From Nitrospirota bacterium (GTDB taxonomy: Bacteria; Nitrospirota; Nitrospiria; Nitrospirales; Nitrospiraceae): 54,275 bases of DNA. The notes under the pieces were generated by a model. It saw only the letters and a list, made by a program, of their open reading frames with translations, ran no database searches and was not told the DNA's origin. Numbering within the stretch: position 1 is the stretch's first letter; each line of letters begins with the position of its first letter. The translations under genes were made by a program, and so were the position numbers. This document shows, one piece after another, positions 1 to 8,928 of the stretch. The stretch lies in the NCBI GenBank assembly GCA_016207025.1, contig JACQQM010000152.1:1-54275 (forward strand). The letters are read 5' to 3'.

Positions 1-116
1 CGGGCAAAGCTCCAAACGTGGCCCTGGTGGCCTGCATGCGCAAACTGTTGGTCATCGTGAATGCCATGCTCAAGCATCGAGTTCCTTGGCGCCCCGTGGT
101 TACTCAGACCCCTTGA
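1..116 (+). CDS. IS110-family transposase, C-terminal end (cut by window edge)
   Basis: The frame starting at base 3 is open from the window edge to a TGA at 114-116. It encodes 37 residues containing VALVACMRKLLVIVNAML, followed by a tryptophan a few residues before the stop. This pattern is typical of the C-terminus of IS110/IS1111-family DEDD transposases (transposase_20 domain). The family moves by a bridge-RNA-guided mechanism and usually lacks long terminal inverted repeats. The rest of the gene lies outside the window, so intactness cannot be judged. The bases after the stop begin AACCCAACACAGTTGC, which resembles the 3' flank of such elements. The right end of the element was not located. 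Confidence 0.7.
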   Translation, partial: GKAPNVALVACMRKLLVIVNAMLKHRVPWRPVVTQTP

Positions 117-265
117 AACCCAACACAGTTGCTATTGAGTAGATTGGTCAGCCTATCTCCACCAATGAGAACTCCAGTTGCGGAAAATCCTATAAGCTTT
201 TTCAGCACTTAGCAATGAACTTTTCGACGGTCCGGAACACGACAAACCCTGCAAGTGTTGTCAGC

Positions 266-472
266 CTATTCCGGCTGACCCAAAGGACTCTCCACCTCCA
301 ATCCGAGGCGATCAGCCGGGCTGTGGACTCCCCGACCGCCTCGGTTCAAGACATGCGTGTAGATCATCGTCGTGCTCACGTCGGTATGACCCAACAGCTC
401 CTGAACCGTCTGAATGCCATTGCGGTCCTCAGGCACGTAGGTAGCGAACGAGCGGCGGAAGGTATGGTGGAC
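266..472 (-). pseudogene. Integron-type tyrosine integrase, C-terminal fragment
   Basis: The frame read from about 472 down to 266 encodes [11 protein letters not shown], then [19 protein letters not shown], then [14 protein letters not shown]. These match box II of integron-type tyrosine recombinases: the H-x-x-R pair, the second histidine and the nucleophilic tyrosine of IYTHV are all present. The residues upstream in the same frame (to 592) are not integrase-like, and the core-binding domain and first catalytic arginine are absent, so only about the last 60 residues of a roughly 320-residue protein survive. It lies next to an IS110 remnant, which suggests a decayed mobile region. No attC site was convincingly seen. 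Confidence 0.75.
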
Positions 473-592
473 AGGAGGAGGCGGGAGGAAGCTCGACGTG
501 GCGTGCGCGGCCATGGGACGAGCGGGCCGCGCCCGCCCCATTCCCACTCCATCTGGGATGGACGGCTGACGACGAAGGGTCAGGGACGCCAC

Positions 593-997
593 CTGAAGAC
601 TTTCAGAGATTCAGCGCCGAGGTAATGGCGACAGCGAACTTGCGGAGCTGCGGTGCCGGTGCCCCCCTCACCCCAGCCCTCTCCCCTCAAGGAGGGGCGA
701 GGGAAAGCAAGTCAGCGGCCTCGGGTGGAGGGGACGGGTGAGAAGGGCGGCGTCTCTTACTGAAGCGTGTTGGTTCCTCTCCGAAGCCGGGTGGACGGGA
801 TGAGCCCGGAGGAGTGCGACCTGGCGGAAAGGTGCCCGGGCTTTAGCAGTGAGGGCGCCGCGCTGCGCCGGCATTGCGACCGCGGGCCGCAGCCTTAGAG
901 GCGCAGGCGGCCAACAGTATGACACTGAACGGCTGACGGTGGTCAACGCATCAGGGCGCACTCCGAAGCGGCTCACCCGTCGTCACCCGGCTCAACC
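593..997. other. Gap without a recognisable gene
   Basis: No frame in this GC-rich stretch shows a recognisable protein. The open frame at 668-976 on the minus strand has low-complexity, arginine- and proline-rich content typical of a chance frame. The gap contains one short palindromic repeat near 662-704. It may be further debris of the mobile region on its left. Confidence 0.5.
662..704. repeat. C-rich palindromic intergenic repeat
   Basis: The plus strand reads CCCCTCACCCCAGCCCTCTC followed at once by CCCTCAAGGAGGGGCGAGGG. CTC-CCCTC and GAGGGG-GAG can pair as an imperfect hairpin. Sequences of this CCCTCACCC-CCCTCTCCC kind are scattered in intergenic regions of many GC-rich bacteria. Their function is unknown. 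Confidence 0.5.
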
Positions 998-2089
998 TCA
1001 CACGTTGAACCGGAAATAGACCACATCGCCTTCCTTGATTACGTAGTCCCGGCCCTCCAGCCGGAACAAGCCCTTTTCGCGGACACCGGCGACAGAGCCG
1101 CAGGCGATGAGCTCATCGTAATGATAAACCTCCGCCCGAATAAACCCGCGCTCCATATCCGAATGAACCTTGCCGGCCGCCTCGGCCGCCTTGGTACCCT
1201 TTCGGAGCGGCCAGGCCCGCGCTTCTTCTTCCCCTGCCGTGAAGAATGTGATCAGTCCGAGCAAGTCATAGGCGGTCTTCGTCAGCCGAACCAGCCCCGA
1301 CTCGGTGAGGCCAGCTTCCTTCATGAACTCCGCGCGATCCTCGGCGGGCAAGGTCGAGAGCTCCGCCTCCAACTGCCCATAGAGGATGACAAGCCTGGCC
1401 CCTCTCTTGTCGGCCAATTCCTTGACCGTTCGCACAATGGGATCATCCTCACTGGCTCCTTCAGCGGCATTGGCAATAAACAGGACCGGCTTGGCCGACA
1501 ACAACTGGCACTCGTTCAAGATGACGAGCTCCTCCGCCGTGAACGGTTGATGGCCCAGCCATTCACCCTTGTTCAGCAGATCGATGAACTTCAGCACGAC
1601 CGCCAACTCCTTGGCAGCCTTGGTGTCGCCCGACTTGACCTTCTTTTCGACCCGCTGCCTCCGGCGATCCAGGGTCTCCACATCGGCGAGCATCAATTCG
1701 GTCTCGATCGTCTCGATGTCCCGAAGAGGATTCACGCCGCCGCTCACATGCACCACGTCGGGATTCTGAAAGCACCGGACGATATGTATCAGCGCATCCA
1801 CTTCACGAATCTGCGACAGGAACTGGTTGCCGAGGCCTTCCCCCTTGCTTGCCCCTTCCACTAGGCCGGCGATGTCGCGGACTTCCAGGGTACTTGGCGT
1901 CATCTTTTTCGAGCGGAAGATCTCGACCAGCTTGTTGAGGCGCGGGTCAGGCATCGGGGCGATCCCGATATTGGTCTCCACGGTGGAGAAGGGATAGTTG
2001 GCCGCCACCGCCCCGGCCCCCACCAGGGCATTGAAAACGGTCGTCTTCCCGACGTTCGGCAACCCGATCATGCCGCAGCAGAGTCCCAT
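998..2089 (-). CDS. ychF: Redox-regulated ATPase/GTPase YchF (OLA1 family)
   Basis: 363 residues, the normal length. An N-terminal P-loop GLPNVGKTT (about residues 9-17) is followed by the DIAGLVEGA switch region. A coiled-coil insertion lies near residues 130-165, and a C-terminal TGS-like domain ends in YFRFNV. The NKxD base-specificity motif is replaced by FIANAAEG, as expected for the ATP-preferring YchF branch of the Obg family. Family members bind ribosomes and have been tied to stress and translation control. The gene follows pth by 3 bases, a neighbourhood (pth-ychF) conserved in many bacteria, so the block is probably one operon. Confidence 0.95.
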   Translation of the reverse strand: MGLCCGMIGLPNVGKTTVFNALVGAGAVAANYPFSTVETNIGIAPMPDPRLNKLVEIFRSKKMTPSTLEVRDIAGLVEGASKGEGLGNQFLSQIREVDALIHIVRCFQNPDVVHVSGGVNPLRDIETIETELMLADVETLDRRRQRVEKKVKSGDTKAAKELAVVLKFIDLLNKGEWLGHQPFTAEELVILNECQLLSAKPVLFIANAAEGASEDDPIVRTVKELADKRGARLVILYGQLEAELSTLPAEDRAEFMKEAGLTESGLVRLTKTAYDLLGLITFFTAGEEEARAWPLRKGTKAAEAAGKVHSDMERGFIRAEVYHYDELIACGSVAGVREKGLFRLEGRDYVIKEGDVVYFRFNV

Positions 2090-2092
2090 GCG

Positions 2093-2683
2093 TTAGCCTT
2101 GTGCTTCCTCGCTTCGCACGTTGAATCGGTTCATGGCGGCCATCACCCCTTCCGCGACCACGCATTCCAACGCCAGGACCGCCTGGTCCACTGCCGCGCC
2201 GATGACCGTAATCTCGTCCGGAGTGAACGGAGAGAGGACATACTCGGCCGCATCGTCAACCGGAGCGGGACGCCCGATGCCGATTTTCAGCCGATCGAAT
2301 TCGTTGGTTTCAAGAGTGGTGACAATGGAGAGGATTCCGTTGTGGCCGCCGGTGCCGCCGGTGCTCTTGATGCGGAGACGGCCGACCGCCAGGTCCAGAT
2401 CGTCGTGCACCACGAGCAGGTCTTGGGGGACGAGCGCGAGTTCCGTCAGCAGCGCTTTCACCGCCACACCGGCCTCGTTCATCCAGGTGAGTGGAGCGGC
2501 CAACGCCACCTCCACTTTCCCGTCGGGCGGCCCGACGCCTCCCCGACCCCAGCGTGCGTAACCGGCAGGCTTGAGATCCACCGCCCAGCGAGCGGCCGCC
2601 TTGTCGACCACCCGCCATCCGATATTGTGACGGGTGAGGGCGTAACGTTCGCCGGGATTGCCGAGTCCTACGATCAGGCGCAA
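2093..2683 (-). CDS. pth: Peptidyl-tRNA hydrolase
   Basis: 196 residues, normal for bacterial Pth, a cytosolic enzyme that cleaves peptidyl-tRNAs released prematurely from ribosomes. The start MRLIVGLGNPG carries the substrate-binding Asn 9. RHNIGW supplies the catalytic His 19. PLTWMNEAG (Asn 68) and VVHDDLDL supply further conserved active-site residues, and GGHNG is the downstream signature. It sits 2 bases after rplY and 3 before ychF. The L25-Pth-YchF order is a well-known translation-related operon. Confidence 0.96.
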   Translation of the reverse strand: MRLIVGLGNPGERYALTRHNIGWRVVDKAAARWAVDLKPAGYARWGRGGVGPPDGKVEVALAAPLTWMNEAGVAVKALLTELALVPQDLLVVHDDLDLAVGRLRIKSTGGTGGHNGILSIVTTLETNEFDRLKIGIGRPAPVDDAAEYVLSPFTPDEITVIGAAVDQAVLALECVVAEGVMAAMNRFNVRSEEAQG

Positions 2684-2685
2684 GG

Positions 2686-3495
2686 CTATTTCTTCTTCTC
2701 CTCCTTGGCCTCCTTCTTCTCAGCCTTCGGAGCTTCCTTGCCCTCTTTTCCTTCTTTCTTTTCGGCTCCCGCCGCTGCCGCAGCCTTCGGCTCGCCAGGC
2801 GCGGCCCCCTTCTCCGCTGCTGCCGCCGCCACCTCCTCCGGCGTTTCTTCCTTGCCCTTGCTGATGACTTCCGGCTCCTTGCCCTCACCTGTCACCGCCG
2901 CGCTGGTCAGCAGGGCCTCCAGTTTGGCTTCCGACATCGGCGCAGCCACGCTCACCACCATGGCGTCGGCCTCGTCCAGGAATTTGATTCCCTCTCTGGG
3001 CGCGATTTCCCGAACGTGAAGGCCCTCGCCGATCAGCAGTTGCGACGCGTCCACCTCGATGGAATCCGGAATCGCCGCCGGCAGGCACTCGACGGACATC
3101 TCCCGCAGATTGTGCTGGAGCAGGCCGCCTTCTTTCACCCCGGCCGGGACCCCGCCCACCACGCTGACCGGCACCTTGAGTCGGATCGGCTTGCTCATTG
3201 AAATCTCGAAGAGGTCCACGTGGAGGACCTCTTCCGTGAGAGGATCCACTTGATAGTCACGCAGCAAGGCGGTCCGGGCCGTCTTCGACGTGTCGCCGGC
3301 GATGTTCAGAGTAATCAGTGCCGTGCGCCCGGCGTGAGCCTGCAGGATTTTGGTCACATCCTCCGGATCCAGGGTGAGCAGGAGGCACTTGCCCTGTCCG
3401 TACAGCACGCCCGGAATCTTTCCACTGCGTCGCAACTGGCGGGCTATGCCCTTCCCCGCCCGTTCTCTGATCTCAGCCGCCATGTCGAATTTCAT
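2686..3495 (-). CDS. rplY: 50S ribosomal protein bL25 (CTC/TL5 type)
   Basis: The start chosen at 3495 gives MKFDMAAEIRERAGKG and has a strong GGGGGAG ribosome site 5 bases upstream. The open frame extends further upstream but without family similarity. Residues 1-95 are the 5S-rRNA-binding L25 domain (RSGKIPGVLYG, DPLTEEVLHVDLFE). Residues about 100-185 are the TL5-type C-terminal beta domain (VPVSVVGG, IEVDASQLLIGEGLHV). The last 65-70 residues are an alanine, lysine and glutamate tail rich in EKKE repeats, probably disordered. At 269 residues it is longer than most family members because of this tail. Confidence 0.92.
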   Translation of the reverse strand: MKFDMAAEIRERAGKGIARQLRRSGKIPGVLYGQGKCLLLTLDPEDVTKILQAHAGRTALITLNIAGDTSKTARTALLRDYQVDPLTEEVLHVDLFEISMSKPIRLKVPVSVVGGVPAGVKEGGLLQHNLREMSVECLPAAIPDSIEVDASQLLIGEGLHVREIAPREGIKFLDEADAMVVSVAAPMSEAKLEALLTSAAVTGEGKEPEVISKGKEETPEEVAAAAAEKGAAPGEPKAAAAAGAEKKEGKEGKEAPKAEKKEAKEEKKK

Positions 3496-3648
3496 GATAC
3501 TCCCCCATTGCTCTGTCTCATGCTGCGCTAGGTCCCCAGCACAGTCTCCGATCAGCCCTGTCTGCTGTCGCACCACCCCGCCGACGCCGGATACCCGCTT
3601 GGCGGGCGCTCACGCATGTCGTGGAAATCTGGGCTGGCTTGAACGCGA

Positions 3649-4590
3649 CTACGCGAAGAGTGAGCTGACCGATTCTTCCTCGTGGATCCTGGTGATCGCC
3701 TCGCCCAGCAGCGGGGCCACGGAGAGGACCTGCAGCTTGGGACACTGTTGCTCCTTGCCATTCAGCGGAATCGTGTTGGTCACGACCACCTCGGTCAAAC
3801 AGGACGACTGCAACCGCTCCAGTGCGGGGCCGGAAAGCACTGCGTGGGTGCATCCCGCCCAGACCATCCGCGCGCCCTTCTCGGCGCAAGCCTGCGCGCC
3901 TTGCACGATCGTGCCCGCGGTGTCGATCATGTCGTCCAACAGCAATGCATTGCGTCCTTCCACATCGCCGATGATGTTCATGATCTGGGCATTGTTGGGA
4001 CCCTCACGCCGCTTGTCGATGATCGCCAACTGCGCCTGGAGCCGTTTCGCGAACGCCCGCGCACGCTCCACCCCGCCCGCATCCGGCGAGACCACCACGA
4101 GGTCGGCGGCGCCCCGCTTGTGGATGTAGTCCAGCAGGACGGGAGTCGCGTACAGGTGGTCCACCGGAATATTGAAAAACCCCTGAATCTGCCCCGCGTG
4201 AAGATCCATCGTGAGCACCCGATCGGCCCCCGCGGTGGTGATCAGATCCGCCATCAGCTTGGCCGAGATCGGCACCCGCGGCTGATCTTTCCGATCCTGC
4301 CTGGCATACCCGAAATACGGGATTACGGCGGTGATTCGATACGCCGAGGAGCGCTTCAGCGCGTCGATCATGATCAACAGCTCAATGATAGAGGTGTTGA
4401 CCGGCTCGGAGCAGGACTGCACCACAAACACATCCGCCCCGCGAACGTTTTCATCAATCTTAACGCGTATTTCCCCGTCGCTGAACGAGGAAACCGTCGC
4501 TTCCCCGGGATGCACTCCCAGATACCCGCAGATTTCCCTCGCCAAGGCCGGGTTCGCGTTCCCTGAAAAGAGCTTGAGTTCCTTGTACAT
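3649..4590 (-). CDS. prs: Ribose-phosphate pyrophosphokinase
   Basis: 313 residues, the usual length. The enzyme makes phosphoribosyl pyrophosphate from ribose 5-phosphate and ATP for nucleotide, His and Trp synthesis. Visible signatures are [11 protein letters not shown] at the N-terminus, the flexible-loop ATP site [10 protein letters not shown], the divalent-cation and catalytic segment [11 protein letters not shown], and the PRPP-binding loop [11 protein letters not shown]. It lies between ispE and rplY, an order common in many bacteria. A 153-base gap separates it from rplY; that gap holds a short CCCGC-TTG-GCGGG inverted repeat but no clear T-run terminator. Confidence 0.96.
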   Translation of the reverse strand: MYKELKLFSGNANPALAREICGYLGVHPGEATVSSFSDGEIRVKIDENVRGADVFVVQSCSEPVNTSIIELLIMIDALKRSSAYRITAVIPYFGYARQDRKDQPRVPISAKLMADLITTAGADRVLTMDLHAGQIQGFFNIPVDHLYATPVLLDYIHKRGAADLVVVSPDAGGVERARAFAKRLQAQLAIIDKRREGPNNAQIMNIIGDVEGRNALLLDDMIDTAGTIVQGAQACAEKGARMVWAGCTHAVLSGPALERLQSSCLTEVVVTNTIPLNGKEQQCPKLQVLSVAPLLGEAITRIHEEESVSSLFA

Positions 4591-4693
4591 GGCGCCCTCC
4601 GACTGGTCTGACTTGGAGGATCCCCCGGTCTTTTCCCCTGCGACAGAGGGGGTCAGCCGAACGAGTCAATGTATCGGAAAGATCGGTCGGCTG

Positions 4694-5635
4694 TCAACCG
4701 ACCCGAAGAGACTGCGACATGTCAGCCCGGCACGACAACGTGTCGCCCTCGCCTCGAACCGCAAAGGCCCGCCGGCCTCGGGCTTGACCGACCGATCCCT
4801 GCGCACGGACCGCCGAAGCCTCATCGCGAAACACCCCGAAGACGGTGGCGCCGCTCCCGGACAGGAGGGCCGCTTCGGCTCCCGCCGAGATCAGTTCCGC
4901 CTTGATGTCCCGCAGCATGCGGTGCGTTGGAGCGAGCGCCACCTCAAAATCATTTTCCATGAACGGGATCACATCCTCCCAGGAGAGGGCTGTCTTTTCA
5001 GCGATCCCGCTGAGGGCTTTCGAGAGCGGCACGATTCCTTTGCGGGTCGTGGACAGGCGCTCATACGCCCAACGGGTGTCGATCGGGAATCCGGGATGGA
5101 CCAGCACCACCCACCGCTTCCCGGTCAACGTCATGGGCGCCACCTCGTCCCCTCGTCCGCGAACCACCGCGCTCGGCCCGAAAAAAAAGAACGGCACATC
5201 GCTGCCCAAGCCCTGGCCCACCCGCGCCATCTCTCCCGCGGACCAGCCAAGCTCAAGCAGATGGTTCAACCCGGCGATCGTGGCGGCGGCATCGCTGCTG
5301 CCACCGCCCAGGCCGGCCGACACCGGAATCCGCTTCGCGATATGAATCTCGAATCCGACCTTCCGGCCGGCGGACAGCCCGGCCCGTTCCAGCACCAGGG
5401 CGACCGCCCGGGACACGAGGTTGCGCCCGTCCGTCGGCAAGGCCGGGTCATCGCAGTGAAGCCTCAGCCCGACCGAGTCCGTGCGCAGCCGCAGCCGAAG
5501 ATCATCTTCTAATCCCACCGTCTGCATGAGCGACCAGAGATTGTGATAGCCGTCCGGCCGGCGATCCAGCACCCTGAGCACCAGGTTGACCTTCGCAGGC
5601 GCGCCGATTCGGATTTCGCGCTCTGTCAGCCTCAC
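4694..5635 (-). CDS. ispE: 4-diphosphocytidyl-2-C-methyl-D-erythritol kinase
   Basis: 313 residues of the GHMP kinase family. It phosphorylates CDP-methylerythritol in the non-mevalonate (MEP) isoprenoid pathway. The N-terminal substrate motif APAKVNLVLRVLDRRPDGYH contains the conserved lysine. The glycine-rich ATP loop is PVSAGLGGGSSDAAA. GSDVPFFF holds the catalytic aspartate, and LLSGSGATVFG is the C-terminal GHMP motif. It is 16 bases downstream of pilR and about 100 bases upstream of prs, so it may be cotranscribed with the pil regulators or have its own start. Confidence 0.95.
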   Translation of the reverse strand: MRLTEREIRIGAPAKVNLVLRVLDRRPDGYHNLWSLMQTVGLEDDLRLRLRTDSVGLRLHCDDPALPTDGRNLVSRAVALVLERAGLSAGRKVGFEIHIAKRIPVSAGLGGGSSDAAATIAGLNHLLELGWSAGEMARVGQGLGSDVPFFFFGPSAVVRGRGDEVAPMTLTGKRWVVLVHPGFPIDTRWAYERLSTTRKGIVPLSKALSGIAEKTALSWEDVIPFMENDFEVALAPTHRMLRDIKAELISAGAEAALLSGSGATVFGVFRDEASAVRAQGSVGQARGRRAFAVRGEGDTLSCRADMSQSLRVG

Positions 5636-5651
5636 CGTGTCTCCCGGGAAC

Positions 5652-7031
5652 CTAGTCCCGTCCCCCTTTGATGGCGTATTTTTCCAGCCGGTACCGGAAC
5701 GAGCGCGTGTTCAGCTGCAGCAGCCTGGCGGCTTTCTTCTTGACCCATCTGGCGCGCTCCAGTGCCTTGAGCAGCAGGTCCTTTTCGATTGAGTTGATGA
5801 GTTGCTCCAAATCCAAGCCCTCCGCCGGGAGGTCGGTCGGATACGCCTGGGGCGGCGAGGTGGGGCGGTGGAGCCAGCCCCGGATGTTCTCTTCCGTGAC
5901 CACCGGGTCTGATGCGAATGCCACCGCGCGCTCGATCAGGTTCTCCAGCTCCCGTACGTTGCCCCTCCACTCGTGGTCCAGCAGCAAGCGCATCGCCTCG
6001 GGGGCCAGAGTTGGCACCGGCTTGCCGCTCGCGCGCGAAAACTTTTCCAGGAAGTGCTGGGCCAGCAGCGGGATATCCCCCGTGCGGAGGCGCAGGGGGG
6101 GCAACTGGATCGGAATGACGTCCAGCCGGTAGTACAGGTCCTCCCGGAAGCTGCCTTCGGCGACGGCCTTTTCCAGATCCTTGTTCGTGGCTGTGATCAC
6201 CCGCACATCCACCTTGATATCTTGGGTGCCGCCGACCCGGCGGAACTCCCGCTCCTGAATGACGCGGAGGAGTTTGACCTGGGTCGCCGGCGTGGTATCG
6301 CCGATCTCGTCCAGAAAGACGGTGCCGCCATCGGCTACCTCGAATAATCCCGCCTTATTGGAGACCGCGCCGGTGAAGGATCCCTTCATGTGGCCGAACA
6401 GTTCGCTTTCCAGCAGCGGTTCCGGCACCGCGCTGCAGTTCACGGTTACAAACGGCTTTCCGCTCCGCGCGCTGTTGTAATGGATGGCGCGGGCCACCAG
6501 CTCCTTGCCCGTCCCGCTCTCTCCGCAGATCAGCACGTTGCTCATGCTGTCCGCCACCTTCCGGACCACCTCGAATACTTTCTGCATCGTCTCGCTCTGC
6601 CCGATGATTTGGGCGAACGACGACTGGCTGGCCATTTCCCGCTTGAGCAACTTGTTCTCGGTTGTCAGCCGTCGTTTCTCCAACGCGTTCCGGATGATCA
6701 GCTTGACCTCGTCGATCTGGAACGGCTTGGTCAGGTAGTCGAGGGCGCCCAGCTTCATCGCCTCGACCGCCGACTCCGTGGACGCAAAGGCCGTGATGAC
6801 CAGCACGACCGTGTCGGGGGAGACCTCTTTCACCGCTTTCAGCACTTCGAGGCCGCCCACCTTGGTCATTTTCAGATCGGTGATCACCAGGTCGAAAATC
6901 TCCTTCCCGATCAGCGCGATCGCCTCCTCGCCGTCAGCCGCCGTCGTGACGCTGTAGCCGGCCCGCTTGAGCATGATGCTCAGCACATCCCGCATGCTGC
7001 GTTCATCGTCAACGATCAGTATCTTTTCCAC
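5652..7031 (-). CDS. pilR: Sigma-54-dependent response regulator, PilR/NtrC family
   Basis: 459 residues. Residues 1-120 are a receiver domain (LIVDDE, phosphoacceptor Asp in [11 protein letters not shown] lysine). Residues about 140-375 are the AAA+ sigma-54 activator with Walker A GESGTGKE, Walker [11 protein letters not shown] and the sigma-54 loop GSFTGA. The usual loop is GAFTGA; the serine form is the one known from PilR proteins. The C-terminus ([21 protein letters not shown]) is a Fis-type helix-turn-helix. It overlaps the histidine kinase gene by 16 bases, so the two form a cognate pair. With pilC nearby, control of type IV pilus genes is the likely role. Confidence 0.88.
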   Translation of the reverse strand: MEKILIVDDERSMRDVLSIMLKRAGYSVTTAADGEEAIALIGKEIFDLVITDLKMTKVGGLEVLKAVKEVSPDTVVLVITAFASTESAVEAMKLGALDYLTKPFQIDEVKLIIRNALEKRRLTTENKLLKREMASQSSFAQIIGQSETMQKVFEVVRKVADSMSNVLICGESGTGKELVARAIHYNSARSGKPFVTVNCSAVPEPLLESELFGHMKGSFTGAVSNKAGLFEVADGGTVFLDEIGDTTPATQVKLLRVIQEREFRRVGGTQDIKVDVRVITATNKDLEKAVAEGSFREDLYYRLDVIPIQLPPLRLRTGDIPLLAQHFLEKFSRASGKPVPTLAPEAMRLLLDHEWRGNVRELENLIERAVAFASDPVVTEENIRGWLHRPTSPPQAYPTDLPAEGLDLEQLINSIEKDLLLKALERARWVKKKAARLLQLNTRSFRYRLEKYAIKGGRD

Positions 7032-8683
7032 GGTTCCCTACCCTCGTGCCAAAGGCGCGGCCCTGCTTCCGCCGACACCGGCAAGCAGACCGCAAAACGC
7101 GATCCTTTCCCTTTCTGGCTTTCGACTCGGATCCAGCCGCCGTGGAGGTCCACGACGCGTTGCGCCGTGGCGAGCCCCAGGCCGGACCCCTCCTTCTTTG
7201 TGGTGAAAAAAGGATAGAAGATCCTATCCAGATCCTGCCCGGCGATCCCTTCCCCCGTATCCTGAAACGCGATCTCGATGACGTCGCCGCTCCGCCCCCC
7301 CGAAACAACCCAACGGCGGCTGGTCGAAATGGCCAGCCGGCCTCCCGACGGCATGGCCTCGAATGCGTTCCTCGCGAGGTTCCAGAAGACCTGCTTCAAT
7401 TTATCGGGGTCTGCCTGAGCCATCATCGGACCGTCGCCAAGCTGTTGCGTGACGGTCATGCCCGTCCTGGATTGAACCTCGTGCCGGATCAGATCCAGCG
7501 TTTCCGTAAGCACCGTGTTGAGATCGCATTCCTTCAGGTTCAGCGCCGGCGGCCGCGCGTAGAGCAGAAACTCCTTGATGATGGCGTTCAGCCTCGTGGC
7601 CTCCCGAACCGTGATGTCCATGAGATGCGCGTTATCCTCATCCAGCGTGAGTTCCTTTCTCAACATCTGCATCGCGTTGGTCAAGGACCCCAATGGATTG
7701 CGAATCTCATGCGCCATGTTTTGCGACATTTCACCGATCTTCGCGAACCATTCCCGCCGGCGCATCTGCTCTTCCATATCGCGAATCTGAGTGAGATCCT
7801 TAAAGACGCCGACGAGGCCGATCTGGACATCGCCTTCGGTGAGCGGGGAAAGCGTCAAGCCGAGCACCAGGCGACTGCCATCGGCCCGTTTGGTCTCCAC
7901 ATCAAACCGGTCCAGTGTCGATCCGAACAGGTCTCGCTGTTCCCAGTTGAACACCTCCCACCACGGCCGGTTTCGGACCGCCTCGAACGCGTACCCGGTG
8001 ACCTCCTGGCCCGCACGATTCATCGAGGTAATGCGACCCTGCCCATCCGCCGTGAACACCCCGCTGGAGATGCTCTGCAAGATGCTTTCATGAAACGCTT
8101 GCAGGCGGCTCAGCCCGCGTTCCTTCTCGACCAAGGACTGATCCGCTCGCCTGAGTTGCTCGGCTAAGGCGCCGCTGAGCAAGCCCACCGCGATTACAGC
8201 CAGTCCATGGATCCCGAACGTCTGAAACGTCTCCGCCATAGACAATCGGCTGGGCGGAATCAACTCCAGGATCCCGTAGAGCTGAATATCGGTGACCAGC
8301 CCGAACAGGACCACCGTCACACCGGCCGTGAGGAGCCCTCCCCGGCGTCTGAGAATCAGGCTCGCGAGCGTGACCGTGATGACATAGAGGACGGAAAACG
8401 GGCTCTCGACGCCGCTCGTCCTGGCCACCAGAAAGGTCTCCAGCAGCAAGTCCACGCCGACTTGCAGGTAGGCGAAGCGGGTCAGGGCCTGGGGGTTCGT
8501 GAGAGTCCTGAGCGTGAGGGCATAGGCGATCGTGATCGCGTAGGTGAAGATGATCAGCCCATAAAATGTGGGGACGAGTTCGCCCCGTCCGATCTGGAAC
8601 GCGATCGAGAGCCCCAGCAGCAGTGTCACCGCCACGACGCGAAGGCCCATCAACCAGTGCAGTTTGACTCTGAGATCGTCCAT
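7016..8683 (-). CDS. pilS: Membrane sensor histidine kinase, PilS-like
   Basis: The start at 8683 (MDDLRVKLHWLM) is preferred because AGGA lies at good spacing, while the longer frame to 8779 has no ribosome site. This gives 555 residues. About six hydrophobic segments fill residues 10-175. A PAS domain follows (FHESILQSISSGVFTADGQG onward). The dimerisation and phosphoacceptor helix is MAHEIRNPLGSL with the catalytic His. The ATPase domain shows the N box (NLARNAFEAM), DTGEGI and GSGLGLATAQ. The partner is the overlapping pilR. PilS in other bacteria senses membrane pilin levels; whether that holds here is inference. Confidence 0.85.
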   Translation of the reverse strand: MDDLRVKLHWLMGLRVVAVTLLLGLSIAFQIGRGELVPTFYGLIIFTYAITIAYALTLRTLTNPQALTRFAYLQVGVDLLLETFLVARTSGVESPFSVLYVITVTLASLILRRRGGLLTAGVTVVLFGLVTDIQLYGILELIPPSRLSMAETFQTFGIHGLAVIAVGLLSGALAEQLRRADQSLVEKERGLSRLQAFHESILQSISSGVFTADGQGRITSMNRAGQEVTGYAFEAVRNRPWWEVFNWEQRDLFGSTLDRFDVETKRADGSRLVLGLTLSPLTEGDVQIGLVGVFKDLTQIRDMEEQMRRREWFAKIGEMSQNMAHEIRNPLGSLTNAMQMLRKELTLDEDNAHLMDITVREATRLNAIIKEFLLYARPPALNLKECDLNTVLTETLDLIRHEVQSRTGMTVTQQLGDGPMMAQADPDKLKQVFWNLARNAFEAMPSGGRLAISTSRRWVVSGGRSGDVIEIAFQDTGEGIAGQDLDRIFYPFFTTKKEGSGLGLATAQRVVDLHGGWIRVESQKGKGSRFAVCLPVSAEAGPRLWHEGREPWKRY

Positions 8684-8877
8684 TGGGTCCTGCGGTCTCG
8701 GCAGCGGGCCCCGCTCAGCCTCGCCCGCCGTATCGAACAATTCAGCCGCCACGCCGACCGGTACCCGTCCTACGGGCATTCAAGCGCAGCGCACCGACTC
8801 GCTCATCTCTCCGCACTTAGGGAATGGGGCGAAACAGGCACCCCGTGACGTGAAACGGAAGGAACATCGAAGGCCCG

Positions 8878-8898
8878 GGGACCCGCCGACCGGGTCCC
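8878..8898. other. Perfect hairpin between pilC and pilS
   Basis: GGGACCCG, a 5-base loop and CGGGTCCC form an 8-bp perfect stem about 30 bases past the pilC stop. No T-run follows on the minus strand, so it may stabilise the upstream message or attenuate readthrough rather than terminate. Confidence 0.4.
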
Positions 8899-8928
8899 GC
8901 CTGGCGGGTGCTCGTCGCGCCGTGCGCC

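Noticed and set aside
215..625. 136-residue plus-strand open frame
   Set aside because: It is the antisense of the integrase remnant and has no protein-like pattern.
668..976. 102-residue minus-strand open frame
   Set aside because: Arginine/proline-rich, no family signature, overlaps the palindromic repeat; a chance GC-rich frame.
2099..3019. Long plus-strand open frame opposite pth and rplY
   Set aside because: Antisense shadow of two clear genes in GC-rich DNA.
4591..4693. tRNA gene between ispE and prs
   Set aside because: Some bacteria have tRNA-Gln here; no cloverleaf or TTC-arm sequence could be found on either strand.
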